A DNA stretch of 43,641 nucleotides, taken from positions 1 through 43,641 of the forward strand of contig MFYT01000100.1 of NCBI GenBank assembly GCA_001789205.1. Direction: 5' to 3'. The DNA comes from Candidatus Raymondbacteria bacterium RIFOXYA2_FULL_49_16 (GTDB lineage Bacteria > Fibrobacterota > OXYB2-FULL-49-7 > XYB2-FULL-49-35). Below the pieces are notes generated by a model. That model was not told the DNA's origin, did not search any database, and saw only the letters and a program-made list of their open reading frames with translations. The position numbers and the translations under genes were made by a program. Shown here piece after piece: positions 31,913-40,766 of this stretch (position 1 is its first letter; each line of letters opens with the position of its first letter).

Positions 31913-32612
31913 CTGTCCTGAAATCGCATTCCCGCGTATCAACAATCAACATCCTGTTTTTGAGGAGGGTACCACTACCCACAAGGTATTTTATAGCCTC
32001 AAGCGCCTGTATGGTTCCAAACAAACCCGCGACAGCTCCTATTATACCCGCTTCCCGGCTGGTTGGCACGCTTCCCTCTACCGGTGGTGCGCTGAAAACG
32101 CAGCGATAGCACGCGGAACCTGGAACATAGGTGAGGGCCTGGCCTATAAAATGGACCACTCCGCAATGGCTGAACGGTTTTCGTTCCCTTACGCAAGCGT
32201 CATTGATAAGGAACTTGGCCTCAAAATTGTCAGTGCAGTCGGTTATAAAGTCGTATTCTGAGACAAGGGACCGCGCGTTTTCTCGAGTCACTTTTTCCAT
32301 GTGCGTTGTCACTACGACGTTACTGTTCAACGCCTGAATCTTGTCCTTGGCCGATTCTACTTTGGGACGTTCGAGATCAGCCGCTGCGTGGATAACCTGC
32401 CGCTGCAGATTGGAAAGATCGACCAGGTCTCTGTCAGCAATGCCAATGCGGCCTATGCCCGCAGCGGCCAAATACTGTAAGACCGCTGAGCCAAGTCCGC
32501 CCGCGCCAATGACCAAAACACTTGCCCGTTTGAGCAGCTCCTGCCCTTCCCGGCCAATGTCCGCAACAGCGATGTTCCGTTCGTAACGTCGCAGTTCCTC
32601 ATCCGATAGCAT
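31860..32612 (-). CDS. ThiF/MoeB/HesA-family adenylyltransferase with Ser in place of the conserved Cys
   Basis: E1-like enzymes of this family adenylate the C-terminus of ThiS- or MoaD-like sulfur carriers. The 250-residue product has the nucleotide loop GAGGLGSAVLQYLAAAG, IADRDLVDLSNLQRQV with the adenylation Arg, DCTDNFEAKFLINDAC, and two zinc CxxC pairs (CYRC near 167 and CSAC near 244). Where MoeB and ThiF usually have a cysteine (VPTC-x-x-AG), this protein reads VPTSREAG, so the cysteine for acyl-disulfide formation is absent. Adenylation may persist without sulfur relay. No sulfur carrier gene is adjacent. The ATG faces the YibQ-like gene 55 bp away. Confidence 0.9.
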   Translation of the reverse strand: MLSDEELRRYERNIAVADIGREGQELLKRASVLVIGAGGLGSAVLQYLAAAGIGRIGIADRDLVDLSNLQRQVIHAAADLERPKVESAKDKIQALNSNVVVTTHMEKVTRENARSLVSEYDFITDCTDNFEAKFLINDACVRERKPFSHCGVVHFIGQALTYVPGSACYRCVFSAPPVEGSVPTSREAGIIGAVAGLFGTIQALEAIKYLVGSGTLLKNRMLIVDTRECDFRTVRIAKDPGCSACGRAPD

Positions 32613-32667
32613 AGAGAGAAAATAAACTATTTAAAACCATGCCTGGCTAATTTTATATTTTTGCCTG

Positions 32668-33945
32668 ATGGAAAAACCAGGGAACGCATCCCTCGCAATC
32701 AAATTTTTTCTCGCTGTATGTCTGTGCATTGTTGTTATTTTCCTGTATCATAAGCGGGCCTGGTTCAGGAACATTCCTGAAAAGCAACAGACCGCTGTTG
32801 TTAGCGGAAAAAACGTTCCCGCGACGCCGGGGCAGCAGGCAAAGGCAGCGTCCCTTGCCCAACCTGCCAAACCATTGGCCCAGCCAGCGCCGCCCCCCGA
32901 AGCACTCACTGCTGACCGGAGTTTTATTGAGCAAACCACAACCAAATTAAAAAAGACAATTGGCGGAAAAAAGGCCTTTGATCTCGACAAACAGCTCAAT
33001 GCGCTTTTTAAAGCCTATGCCGCCTCTGATAAAAAAATCGAAAAAAAAACACGGCAAAAAACCGCGGCCTCCAGCACCCAGCAGGTACGGTTGCAGCGCG
33101 GAAAACCACTTCCAGAATACGCCATCATGGTCGCCCGCCTAGTGCGCGATACCCCGTACTGGATCAGCGATTCGTATGAATCAGCGATCGATACAACAAT
33201 AACCCTTACCATTGCGGACAATACTGGCTCTATAAAAGTCATTGTACTCACATATGGCAAACAATACGTACCCGGATTCGCCCGGATCGCCATTGTGCTG
33301 GAAGAGTTTGGCGAATCCATGCCGCCAGAGCTGAGCGATCTCTTCGCCCTGGTCAACTGTCCAATAAATATCGGGATTGTCCCTGGCAAGCCCTATTCAA
33401 ATAAAATCTACCGGAGCGCCATGCAGGGAGGATGGGAGGTTGTCTGTCAATTACCCATGGAATCGGTCCCCTATGCGGACCTTGGCACCATGGGCATCTA
33501 TAAAACAACCACCATTGAAAACCTGGAAAAACTGCTGGCCCGGCTGTCCGATGCATTCGAGGGCGCGGCCGGGTACAGCATCCATGGCGGTGGAGTCCGT
33601 ATTGTCGAAAATGAACCGGTCATTCTGAAAACGGTATTCAAACACATCAAGACCGAGGAAAAATACTTCCTGGACAACAGCTTTGCGGCCCATAGCAGGG
33701 CCGAGGAATTCGCCTATGCGCAGGATATAAAATGCAGGGTCCCGGGCCTCTGGGCTGATCGGAATGGGACGTTTGACCAGCAAAAGGAACTGGTGAGCCG
33801 CTTTGCCGATACCGTGCGAAAAACAGGGAGCGGCATTGTCCTTGTAAGGAACGGAGTACATTCGATTGAATTAGTCAGGTTTATGATAGCATATTTTCAT
33901 AAAAACGACGTTAAAATTGTAAACGTTTCTTCCCTATTTGAATGA
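32668..33945 (+). CDS. Divergent polysaccharide deacetylase (YibQ/DUF610 type), membrane-anchored
   Basis: The 425-residue product has one N-terminal membrane helix (about 12-27), a Pro/Ala/Gln-rich and Lys-rich periplasmic linker to about residue 150, then the DUF610 domain: [14 protein letters not shown] near 210, [39 protein letters not shown], a [18 protein letters not shown] segment, [18 protein letters not shown] and [11 protein letters not shown]. YibQ-type proteins are NodB-fold relatives. In canonical members a G-x-NNH-M-G-S segment stands where GYSIHGGG lies, so some metal residues may differ. Substrate unknown. It is followed 7 nt later by pdxJ. Confidence 0.82.
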   Translation: MEKPGNASLAIKFFLAVCLCIVVIFLYHKRAWFRNIPEKQQTAVVSGKNVPATPGQQAKAASLAQPAKPLAQPAPPPEALTADRSFIEQTTTKLKKTIGGKKAFDLDKQLNALFKAYAASDKKIEKKTRQKTAASSTQQVRLQRGKPLPEYAIMVARLVRDTPYWISDSYESAIDTTITLTIADNTGSIKVIVLTYGKQYVPGFARIAIVLEEFGESMPPELSDLFALVNCPINIGIVPGKPYSNKIYRSAMQGGWEVVCQLPMESVPYADLGTMGIYKTTTIENLEKLLARLSDAFEGAAGYSIHGGGVRIVENEPVILKTVFKHIKTEEKYFLDNSFAAHSRAEEFAYAQDIKCRVPGLWADRNGTFDQQKELVSRFADTVRKTGSGIVLVRNGVHSIELVRFMIAYFHKNDVKIVNVSSLFE

Positions 33946-33952
33946 GGTGACA

Positions 33953-34672
33953 ATGGCCACATTATCAGTGAACATCGACCACGTTGCCACAGTGCGCGAA
34001 GCGCGCAAGGCCCAAAACCCCGATCCCGTGGCCGCCGCTGTCTTATGCGAACTCGCTGGCGCCCATGGCATCACCTGCCACCTGCGCGAGGATCGGCGGC
34101 ATATCCAGGACCGCGACCTCTTATTGCTGAAAAAAACCATCCATTCGCGGCTCAACCTTGAAATGGCGCCAACCGACGCCATGGTGCGCATTGCGCTCGA
34201 GCACTCTCCCACTATCGTGACCCTGGTACCCGAAAAACGGATGGAATTGACCACCGAAGGCGGGCTCAACGCCGCAGGCATGGAAAACGAACTCAAGGGC
34301 GTCATCCAAACCCTGCAAAACCACAACATTCTCGTGAGTCTGTTTGTTGATCCTGACTTGAAACAGCTGAAAGCAGCGGCAAAAATAAAAGCTGATTATA
34401 TCGAGTTGCATACGGGCCACTACGCGAACGTGACCGGGGCTGAAAAGGCCGCGGCGCTCGACCAGATAAAAAACATGGCGCTGGCCGCCAACAAGTTCGG
34501 TCTTGGCGTAAACGCAGGCCATGGACTCGATTATGTCAATACCCCGTATATCGCGGCAATTGATTTTATCGAGGAACTGAACATCGGCCACTCGATCATC
34601 GCGCGCGCGGTCCTGGTGGGCCTGGATCAAGCGGTCAGGGACATGCTGGCACTCATGAAACGGCAAGACTGA
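33953..34672 (+). CDS. pdxJ: Pyridoxine 5'-phosphate synthase PdxJ
   Basis: PdxJ condenses 1-deoxyxylulose-5-phosphate with 3-amino-2-oxopropyl phosphate to make pyridoxine 5'-phosphate. The 239-residue product shows all signatures: [70 protein letters not shown] and [12 protein letters not shown], closing with [16 protein letters not shown]. The ATG at 33953 has GAGGTG just upstream; an in-frame ATG at 33938 lies inside the preceding gene. A terminator hairpin lies ~190 bp downstream. Confidence 0.97.
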   Translation: MATLSVNIDHVATVREARKAQNPDPVAAAVLCELAGAHGITCHLREDRRHIQDRDLLLLKKTIHSRLNLEMAPTDAMVRIALEHSPTIVTLVPEKRMELTTEGGLNAAGMENELKGVIQTLQNHNILVSLFVDPDLKQLKAAAKIKADYIELHTGHYANVTGAEKAAALDQIKNMALAANKFGLGVNAGHGLDYVNTPYIAAIDFIEELNIGHSIIARAVLVGLDQAVRDMLALMKRQD

Positions 34673-34860
34673 AGAACCCAAACACCCCGCTTCAGACCGG
34701 CATTCAGGCGAAGACCCGTCTTTTCACGAAACAGTCTTCGGAAATTCAGCGACTTTGAACCCGCGTTCCACCACCAGAGCGCGTCGTCGGAAGCGGTCAT
34801 TCGACAAAAAGCTTACTGCGTAACACAAGGAAACGCATATTTCACCGGTACACTGCTGGG

Positions 34861-34890
34861 ACCCCGCAGGGGCCTGCTGCGGGGGTTTTA
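34861..34890 (+). terminator. Rho-independent terminator after pdxJ
   Basis: CCCCGCAG pairs with CTGCGGGG across a 7-nt loop and is followed by GTTTTA. It stands at the end of a 188-bp noncoding stretch after pdxJ that also holds a GAAGAC/GTCTTC inverted repeat (34711-34738) and no convincing gene. The beta-helix gene converges just beyond it. Confidence 0.75.
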
Positions 34891-34911
34891 TCTACATACT
34901 CTTCTCTCCTA

Positions 34912-36615
34912 CTATTTCACGACGCATATTTTTTTGCTGACAACTCCTCCCTGAATCGCGAGCCGCAGCATATACACCCCCTGCGGCAGCCGTGTTTTAT
35001 TCATGGATACCACATGGAGTCCCGCACCCGCAACGCCCCGGGCGCTCGGGCCCATTCGTTGTCCATTGATCGCATAGACGGCCAACTGGTATTGCGTGAA
35101 GTATGGAAGGGAAATGCGCGCCGCTCCGTTTTGATACGAGCGAATATTTAGCGGAAACAGGCCAGGGACAGTCGGGAGCAAAGTCCCCTGCACTGCCGTA
35201 GTTGGCTGGGAATCCAGGTCAAAATCATAAGCGCCCAGAGAAAATCCTTCTGATCCGGACCTCGCATTACCTTCAATATCAGTGGTAAAATGATCTGAAA
35301 GGTCGGCCCCCTGCCCAATGCAGGGAGAGGTCTGGCTAAGATGAAGATTCGTCGATGACACAAACCCAGGGTCTTCACTGTGCCCGTTACGGTCCAGACC
35401 AAGCGCTACCCAATTGGAAAATGAACCGACGAAGCTGCCGGCCCATTTTCCAATGTCGCTCACAAAATGCTCATCATTATAGTCTATTGTATGACTGGTT
35501 GAACGGAGATCAAATGGCCAGTTAAAATTGCTGAAGATGTTGTTTTTAACATCAAGGAACGGCGACGGATAGCGCGTATCGTCCTCCAGGATCGCAGCCG
35601 CCTGTCCTCCTGAAACCGGAGTCCTGAAAGTATTGTTATAAATCTTGTGGTGTCCGCCGCGGTTTGGGTTGTCGCGCAATGATATGAACGATTCGAAAAA
35701 ATTTGGGCTCTGGCTGCCTGAATATTGGGGTGCAAAGACATTATTGTATATTTGCACGCCTTTTGAGGATCCGCTGAGGTATATGAGCGCGGTCATAGCG
35801 CCGCCCGAGCCTGCAACTTGGGAAAAATCCCCTGAAAAGTGATTATTGAATATTTTAAACCCTTCAATATACCGGTCGTATGACGCGGCATTGTCCGGAG
35901 AGCAATAATGCTGAATACCATCGCCATGCACCGCCCCGCTCAACTGGGAATGAAAATCATGAATGGTATTATTATAGACTTGGACATTGTACATGATTGA
36001 GGCCGGGGCCGCTGGTACGAATCTCATGGCAAACGCGCACCGCGAAATGTCGTTATGGTGTACCAGAAAAGTATTATAATCTCCGGTCCTCTCTGTCGAG
36101 ACATAGAGGCAACCCCAGCTTTCAGGCGCAAAAGTGTTGTTGCTCAGTTCAAAATATGAACAGTTTATGAATTTAAATCCAATGACTCCGTTGGCGGTAA
36201 GCGCCCCGGCATTAATGAGCCGAAGATCATTGATCAGGACATGGCTTTTATCCGAAGCTGATACAAGGGTTTTCTCAAACAACTCGCCGTCAAAAGCGGG
36301 CTGTGTCCAATCTGCCCCAGAATACCAGGCATGGTCCGTTGTGTATGTATCAGTATTTTCCACGGACCCATTGTACGCGATAGTCAGAGGAAGCGCCGCC
36401 GCCGGCCAAGTAACGCCGCCTTTAAAAACAAAGACATCACCCGCTGCATGGAAATAGGCTGCTGAAAAGCCGTTCATTCCAGGACACCGTTTCCACGGAG
36501 CAGATTGGGATGTTCCCGGGTTGGTATCAGACCCGGAAACATAGTCGATGAAATACGTGTTTCCGAAAACAAAAACGGACATAATCAGCAGGAAACTTGT
36601 GAAATGATAAAACAT
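34912..36615 (-). CDS. Secreted right-handed parallel beta-helix protein with C-terminal sorting domain
   Basis: The 567-residue product has a signal peptide (about 1-19), a head with TYFIDYVSGSDTNPGTSQSAPWK, typical of pectate-lyase-like helices, then repeating N-N-x-F/I rungs to about residue 430: FELSNNTFAPESW, YNVQVYNNTIHDF, FKIFNNHFSGDF, VQIYNNVFAPQY, HKIYNNTFRTP, LDVKNNIFSNF. A short linker leads to an Ig-like C-terminal domain (ARISLPYFTQYQLAVYAING, then LPQGVYMLRL and VSKKICVVK) of the Por/type IX type. It is probably a surface or secreted carbohydrate-active or adhesive protein; catalytic residues cannot be assigned. The ATG has a strong AAGGGAGGAG site. Confidence 0.85.
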   Translation of the reverse strand: MFYHFTSFLLIMSVFVFGNTYFIDYVSGSDTNPGTSQSAPWKRCPGMNGFSAAYFHAAGDVFVFKGGVTWPAAALPLTIAYNGSVENTDTYTTDHAWYSGADWTQPAFDGELFEKTLVSASDKSHVLINDLRLINAGALTANGVIGFKFINCSYFELSNNTFAPESWGCLYVSTERTGDYNTFLVHHNDISRCAFAMRFVPAAPASIMYNVQVYNNTIHDFHSQLSGAVHGDGIQHYCSPDNAASYDRYIEGFKIFNNHFSGDFSQVAGSGGAMTALIYLSGSSKGVQIYNNVFAPQYSGSQSPNFFESFISLRDNPNRGGHHKIYNNTFRTPVSGGQAAAILEDDTRYPSPFLDVKNNIFSNFNWPFDLRSTSHTIDYNDEHFVSDIGKWAGSFVGSFSNWVALGLDRNGHSEDPGFVSSTNLHLSQTSPCIGQGADLSDHFTTDIEGNARSGSEGFSLGAYDFDLDSQPTTAVQGTLLPTVPGLFPLNIRSYQNGAARISLPYFTQYQLAVYAINGQRMGPSARGVAGAGLHVVSMNKTRLPQGVYMLRLAIQGGVVSKKICVVK

Positions 36616-36760
36616 TTTCTCCTCCCTTGTTAAGCGATTAACATTTGTAGCATAATAATCCCTATTAAAACCACCGATATCTCAGTTCCATCGTCCTTGC
36701 TTCAGGGGGTCATGTAACGATCTGTCTCTACATAAAATATAGGACGGAGCCGCCTTTTTG

Positions 36761-36806
36761 TATATACGGAAAGATAGCGTATATACTACATAGCTTTTCT
36801 GTGTAG
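36761..36806. promoter_or_regulatory. Two adjacent inverted repeats upstream of the sigma-54 promoter
   Basis: TATATACG (36761) is perfectly inverted at 36778-36785, and directly after it CTACATAG (36786) is inverted with one mismatch at 36799-36806. They lie 107-152 bp upstream of the -24 box, a range suited to an enhancer-binding protein. The rest of the 383-bp gap between the beta-helix gene and the eRF1-like gene holds the beta-helix promoter region and the sites listed next. Confidence 0.45.
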
Positions 36807-36810
36807 TGCG

Positions 36811-36843
36811 ATTCTCAAAATTGTCAACCTGCTATTCTCAAAA
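36811..36843. promoter_or_regulatory. Direct repeat ATTCTCAAAA x2, candidate enhancer sites
   Basis: ATTCTCAAAA occurs at 36811-36820 and 36834-36843, start to start 23 bp, or about two helical turns, 70-102 bp upstream of the sigma-54 -24 box. The core TCTCAAAA recurs inverted (TTTTGAGA, 41185-41192) 80 bp upstream of the second sigma-54 promoter of the island. Confidence 0.5.
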
Positions 36844-36912
36844 GCAGTAACTTTGTACGGGTTTGAACCCAGGAATAAGGCTTTCCAAGGGTTTTATCGC
36901 CAAAGCGCCCTA

Positions 36913-36928
36913 TGGCACTCTTGTTGCT
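36913..36928 (+). promoter_or_regulatory. Sigma-54 promoter of the stress-type island, first unit
   Basis: TGGCAC-TCTTG-TTGCT matches the RpoN -24/-12 consensus perfectly. The predicted start point is near 36939, 60 nt before the ATG of the eRF1-like gene. The transcript could run through the repeat protein, PRC-barrel and YihY genes, as no terminator was seen between them. Confidence 0.85.
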
Positions 36929-36998
36929 TTCTAAAGGTGGGCTAGAAGTGGGCTGATTTTCAGCACGGCGTACATGCCTTATTCAGGGAGAGACTACC

Positions 36999-37331
36999 AT
37001 GGAAACAGTAGCAGGCGCATGGATCGATCACTGGAAGGCGGTTGTTGTAAACATATCGGACAGTGAGGTCAGCACACAGGAGATACTGCCGAATGTTGAA
37101 AAACAGCCTGGCCGGTTCAACAGCAAGCGTTCGACCGCTTCCTTTGAATCGCAACTGGTGCAGGCAGACGATCATCAACAAAGAGAATTTAGCATGCACC
37201 TCAATGAATATTACGGCAAGGTGATGTCCTGTCTTAAAAACTTTGGATCAGTGTTGGTTTTCGGGCCCGGAGAGGCAAAAGGCGAATTGATAAAACTTAT
37301 GGAAAGAAACCGCATTGATACTACATATTGA
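36999..37331 (+). CDS. eRF1-like (baeRF/host-attachment-type) protein, C-terminally short
   Basis: The 110-residue product resembles small bacterial proteins with an eRF1 domain-like core: AGAWIDHWKAVVVNIS at the start (the V-W-I-D-H-x-x-A motif), NVEKQPGRF near 30, QREFSMHLNEYYGKVMSCLKNFGSVLVFGPGEAKGELIKLME toward the end. Family members usually continue ~25-30 residues past the GPGEAKGEL motif; this one stops shortly after it, so its last strand/helix is missing. The function of the family is unknown. ATG with AGGGAGAG upstream; first gene after the sigma-54 promoter. Confidence 0.6.
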   Translation: METVAGAWIDHWKAVVVNISDSEVSTQEILPNVEKQPGRFNSKRSTASFESQLVQADDHQQREFSMHLNEYYGKVMSCLKNFGSVLVFGPGEAKGELIKLMERNRIDTTY

Positions 37332-37366
37332 TTACACCACAATAGACAATACACAAAGGAGAACAT

Positions 37367-39088
37367 GTGACACATTTTCCCATCATCCGACGCAATGGTT
37401 TTTGCTACGGGACCACTATTTTTTTCACCTTGCTTGCGGCGATTCTCCTTGTCCCAGTACAGGCCATGTCCCAATGGTTATCTGATTCAACGATAAACAA
37501 TCCAGTCTGCACAATGGTCAACGATCAGACCAACCTTTCCATGGTAAGTGACAGCAGCGGCGGCGGCATCGTTGTCTGGCAGGACATGCGAAATGGTACA
37601 TACGGCATTTACGCCCAGCGGTTGTGCTTTTGCGACGAGGTAGTGGACTGGGCCGCAAACGGCGTGGTCATATGCTCAGCCAACAACAATCAAACACTTC
37701 CACTGATCGTGAAAGACCACAGGAGCGGGGCCATAATCGCATGGCAGGATGAACGCGCTGGCGCCAGTACGCTCTATGCTCAAAAGGTTAATGCGCATGG
37801 CGCGATCCAATGGGCCGTAAACGGTGTTGCCCTATGTTCCGCGGACAGTTCCCATACCCACAGTGCGATTGTCAGCGATGAGACAGGCGGCGCAATAATT
37901 GTCTGGCAGGACAGACGCAATGGCAACGATGATATCTACACCCAACGGGTTGATTCAAATGGCGCAGTATTATGGGGCGCACATGGACTACCGATCTGTG
38001 TGCAGGACAGCGGGCAATGCTTTCCTCAAATAGTGGGCGATGGAAGCGGCGGCGCGATTATTACCTGGCAGGACAAACGCGCGGGTGATTTTGACATATA
38101 CGCTCAACGGGTGAACAGCGGAGGTGTTGTACGTTGGTCCCCGGCAAACGGCAAGGCGGTCGCCACCATGCCGGGCGACCAGTTGAAACCTGAGATTGTT
38201 AGTGATGGAAGCCACGGCGCCATAATAACCTGGTATGATTTCCGAAGCACAACTGATTATAACATCTATGCGCAACGGGTGAATGGTAATGGCGCGCAGC
38301 AATGGACAACGGACGGCAACGTCATGAACAATAATGCGCCCAATGCCCAGACCAATCCCCAAATCGTGAGTGACGGAGGAGGAGGCGCGATCATCGCCTG
38401 GCAGGACAAACGGAATGGCGCTGTTGTTGATATCTATGCGCAACGGGTGAATGGGCAGGGAGCGGTGCTGTGGACCTCAACGGGAACGGCCATCGGCATT
38501 GCTGACAGCGGTAAAACAATTCCCGCCATCACCGAAGACTTCTATGGCGGCGCCTATATCACCTGGAGCGACGCACGCAGGGGAACCCCCGACATTTATG
38601 CGCAACGAGTAAACACCAGCGGCGGGATCCAATGGCCCGCAGGCGGCAAGGCCATCAGCATTGTGTCTGGCTGCCAGACCAACCCGTCAATAATCGGCGA
38701 TGGAAGCGGCGGAGCCATTATCGCCTGGCAGGACTTTAGAAACGGCCAGTTCGATATCTTCGCGGAAAGGGTCACCATGGCAACGGGGCTGTTTGAGGAG
38801 GGGCCAGGGCCCAAGCCATCCATGTTCCTGACTCTGTCGCCAAATCCATTTTTCCCAGGCGCACTGGTCAATTATTATGTATCTCAAACCGGCATGGTCT
38901 CTTTAAAATTGTTCAATGTATCGGGTCATGAAATCGCCTCCTTTATCAATGGCCGTCAGGAAGCGGGCTATCATACAACGGCCATACTCACTGGCAATGA
39001 ATATCAAAGTCTGTCCAGCGGCGCATATTTTTGCCGGCTTGTCGCCGGGGACTTTATTTTAACCAAAAAAATGACCATTGTGAAATAA
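37367..39088 (+). CDS. Secreted eight-repeat propeller-like protein with C-terminal sorting domain
   Basis: The start is GTG at 37367 after AAAGGAG; an overlapping ATG at 37365 is followed immediately by a stop. The 573-residue product has a signal peptide (about 1-36). It then has eight repeats of ~53-57 residues, each with IVSDGSGGAIIAWQDKRNG, D-I-Y-A-Q-R-V-N, G-x-x-x-W and a linker, which suggests an eight-bladed beta-propeller-like or delta-60-type fold. The last ~85 residues (LTLSPNPFFPG, then MVSLKLFNVSGHEIASF and SGAYFCRLVAG) are a type IX-type sorting domain. It is likely exported to the surface. The family is common in FCB genomes without known function. Its presence between stress-type genes is unusual. 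Confidence 0.85.
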   Translation: MTHFPIIRRNGFCYGTTIFFTLLAAILLVPVQAMSQWLSDSTINNPVCTMVNDQTNLSMVSDSSGGGIVVWQDMRNGTYGIYAQRLCFCDEVVDWAANGVVICSANNNQTLPLIVKDHRSGAIIAWQDERAGASTLYAQKVNAHGAIQWAVNGVALCSADSSHTHSAIVSDETGGAIIVWQDRRNGNDDIYTQRVDSNGAVLWGAHGLPICVQDSGQCFPQIVGDGSGGAIITWQDKRAGDFDIYAQRVNSGGVVRWSPANGKAVATMPGDQLKPEIVSDGSHGAIITWYDFRSTTDYNIYAQRVNGNGAQQWTTDGNVMNNNAPNAQTNPQIVSDGGGGAIIAWQDKRNGAVVDIYAQRVNGQGAVLWTSTGTAIGIADSGKTIPAITEDFYGGAYITWSDARRGTPDIYAQRVNTSGGIQWPAGGKAISIVSGCQTNPSIIGDGSGGAIIAWQDFRNGQFDIFAERVTMATGLFEEGPGPKPSMFLTLSPNPFFPGALVNYYVSQTGMVSLKLFNVSGHEIASFINGRQEAGYHTTAILTGNEYQSLSSGAYFCRLVAGDFILTKKMTIVK

Positions 39089-39117
39089 ATTTCACTGCAT
39101 CTGCAAGAAAGAGGGTT

Positions 39118-39551
39118 ATGCTAATCAAAACAAAAACACTGAAGGGTTACGCATTGCACAGTTTTGATGGGGAGATTGGGCAGATCAATGAATTCTACTT
39201 CGATGACCACCACTGGGCGGTCCGGTATCTTGTCGCTGATACGGAAAACTGGCTTATGGGAGGCAGGCATTGATTTCCCCCTATGCGCTGGCAGCCGTGA
39301 ACAAAGACAAACAAAACGTCACCATACACCTGACTAAAAAACAAATTGAGGACAGTCCGTCCCTCTCCAGCAATAAACCCGTCTCACGGCAATTTGAGGA
39401 GGCCTATTACGGCTATTTTGGATGGCCGCTGTATTGGACCGGTCCATATGTCTGGGGGGAATTCCCAGACCCTTTACCTGTCCGAAAAAAACCGGACAAT
39501 CGCCAGGGATACTGGGTCGAAGAACCAGTTGAAAAAGAGTATTCCCATTGA
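39118..39551 (+). pseudogene. PRC-barrel domain protein, interrupted by a -1 frameshift
   Basis: The first frame (ATG at 39118) reads MLIKTKTLKGYALHSFDGEI, then INEFYFDDHHWAVRYLVAD and WLMGGRH and stops at TGA 39271. The second frame, from 39270, continues exactly where the family does: LISPYALAAVNKDKQNVTIHLTKKQIEDSP, PVSRQFEEAYYGYFGWPLYW. One base is missing between GGRH and LISPY, so a full PRC-barrel protein of about 144 residues is split. PRC-barrel proteins of this type often occur with BON-domain and YihY genes. The break may be a real mutation, a sequencing error, or a translational slip; the second frame could also restart at the TTG overlapping the stop. Confidence 0.75.
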
Positions 39552-39574
39552 AACAATTCGCATGAGCGAGCCGG

Positions 39575-40432
39575 ATGAATACACTCAAACTATTTGACAC
39601 AAAGCCTAAGAGAATATGGGCCATACTTTCTTTCGCCATTAAAAGGTTCATACGGATTGACGGGGACCAGTGGGCAGGCGCCTTCGCCTTCAATGCGTTC
39701 TTTTCCCTGTTTCCTCTGATGATCCTTTTGGCCGCTTTTGCCTCACGCTTTATCGACCAGGACAGGGCGGGGAAAGAGGTGATTACCTACGTGGAAAGCT
39801 ACACCCCTATCAGCGGCGACATGCAGGAGCATATTTCCGGTGTAATCGCCGGCGTAATCAAAGCGCGCGTACAGGCCAGCGTTGTTGCCTTTATCATCCT
39901 GATCTGGGTTGTTCTCCAGTGTTTCATGACTCTTATCCGTGCAACCAATCGTGCCTGGGACATGGCCGCCGAGCGCAATGTGTGGCGGCTGCCTCTGAAA
40001 GGCCTGGTGATGCTCGGTGTTACAACAGGTATAGTGTTTCTGGGGCTGGTGGTACCCATACTTATACAAATCACGGATAATTGGCTGTTCCCAGTCGCTG
40101 CTTTTCATTACGGAATAAACCGGTCAATACTATTCCTGTTCCCATTAGTGCTGATGTTCTTGGGACTGACCCTCTTTTACCGGCTCGCTCCGCGCAGGCC
40201 CACAAGGTTTGCCGAGGTCTGGGCCGCTGCCCTGTTTGCCACGGTTCTTCTGCGCACAGGTGAAAGCCTCTTCGTCATTTACCTGAAAAGTTTCGCCACG
40301 TTTAATGCCATGTACGGCACGTTTGGCGGGATCATGGCCTTGCTGCTGTGGATATATATTTCGGGCTGTATTTTTATTTTCGGCGCCTGCGTATGCGCTG
40401 TTCAGGCCAGTCCCCCTGCACGCTCTGAATAG
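39575..40432 (+). CDS. YihY/BrkB-family membrane protein
   Basis: The 285-residue product has about six hydrophobic helices (about 50-65, 95-120, 140-165, 182-205, 210-230, 245-275). Family features are DQWAGAFAFNAFFSLFPLMILLAAFASRF, FMTLIRATNRAWDM, LTLFYRLAPRRPTRFAEVWAAALFATVLLRTGESLFVIYL and YGTFGGIMALLLWIYISGCIFIFGA. The family was once called RNase BN by error; its members are inner-membrane proteins of uncertain, possibly transport, function. It follows the split PRC-barrel gene by 23 nt on the same strand. Confidence 0.9.
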   Translation: MNTLKLFDTKPKRIWAILSFAIKRFIRIDGDQWAGAFAFNAFFSLFPLMILLAAFASRFIDQDRAGKEVITYVESYTPISGDMQEHISGVIAGVIKARVQASVVAFIILIWVVLQCFMTLIRATNRAWDMAAERNVWRLPLKGLVMLGVTTGIVFLGLVVPILIQITDNWLFPVAAFHYGINRSILFLFPLVLMFLGLTLFYRLAPRRPTRFAEVWAAALFATVLLRTGESLFVIYLKSFATFNAMYGTFGGIMALLLWIYISGCIFIFGACVCAVQASPPARSE

Positions 40433-40443
40433 CGTGAACGATC

Positions 40444-40750
40444 ATGAAAAACAATAATCCTGTTTTGAACCGCGGGGTGGTTATTTCGGTGCGCAGCAGT
40501 GTCATAGACATACAGTTTGATGCGGATGACATCGGCGTGGTTGGCGGTTGTGATTGAAGCGGTCGTGTTCGGCTCGGACCAGGTACTGGTAGGCCGGTTT
40601 AATGACGCGGTGGCCGATTATACAGTCAAGGCTTTGGCGGACCTGCCGGGCAAATCCCAGGTTTGGGCCGTGGGCGATGGTATTGACGAAGAACTGTTCG
40701 ATGTAATTTCCGGGTTCGAAGCACTGGGCATAGGACTGAAAAATAATTAA
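40444..40750 (+). pseudogene. Fused remnants of alternate (N-type) F1Fo-ATPase beta and gamma genes
   Basis: The first 25 codons (40444 on) read MKNNNPVLNRGVVISVRSSV, then IDIQFDAD, the beta-barrel N-terminus of an F1 beta subunit, and run into a stop at 40557. From about 40530, in the +1 frame relative to the first, the reading LAVVIEAVVFGSDQVLVG, then RFNDAVADYTVKALADLPG and KSQVWAVGD resembles the central part of the gamma subunit of alternate ATPases, ending with an unrelated tail at 40750. In N-ATPase operons beta is the first gene and gamma the last, so a single deletion of everything between them would produce this junction. Neither piece can be functional. Homology was judged by eye. 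Confidence 0.6.
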
Positions 40751-40766
40751 CACACGGAGGCGCTCC

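Noticed and set aside
34673-34860. A riboswitch or small gene between pdxJ and its terminator
   Set aside because: Only a short GAAGAC/GTCTTC inverted repeat is visible; the open frames lack start signals and motifs.
37500-38780. Regularly repeated DNA that might be a CRISPR array
   Set aside because: The repeats are imperfect, ~160 bp long and in frame; they encode the eight protein repeats of the secreted propeller-like protein.
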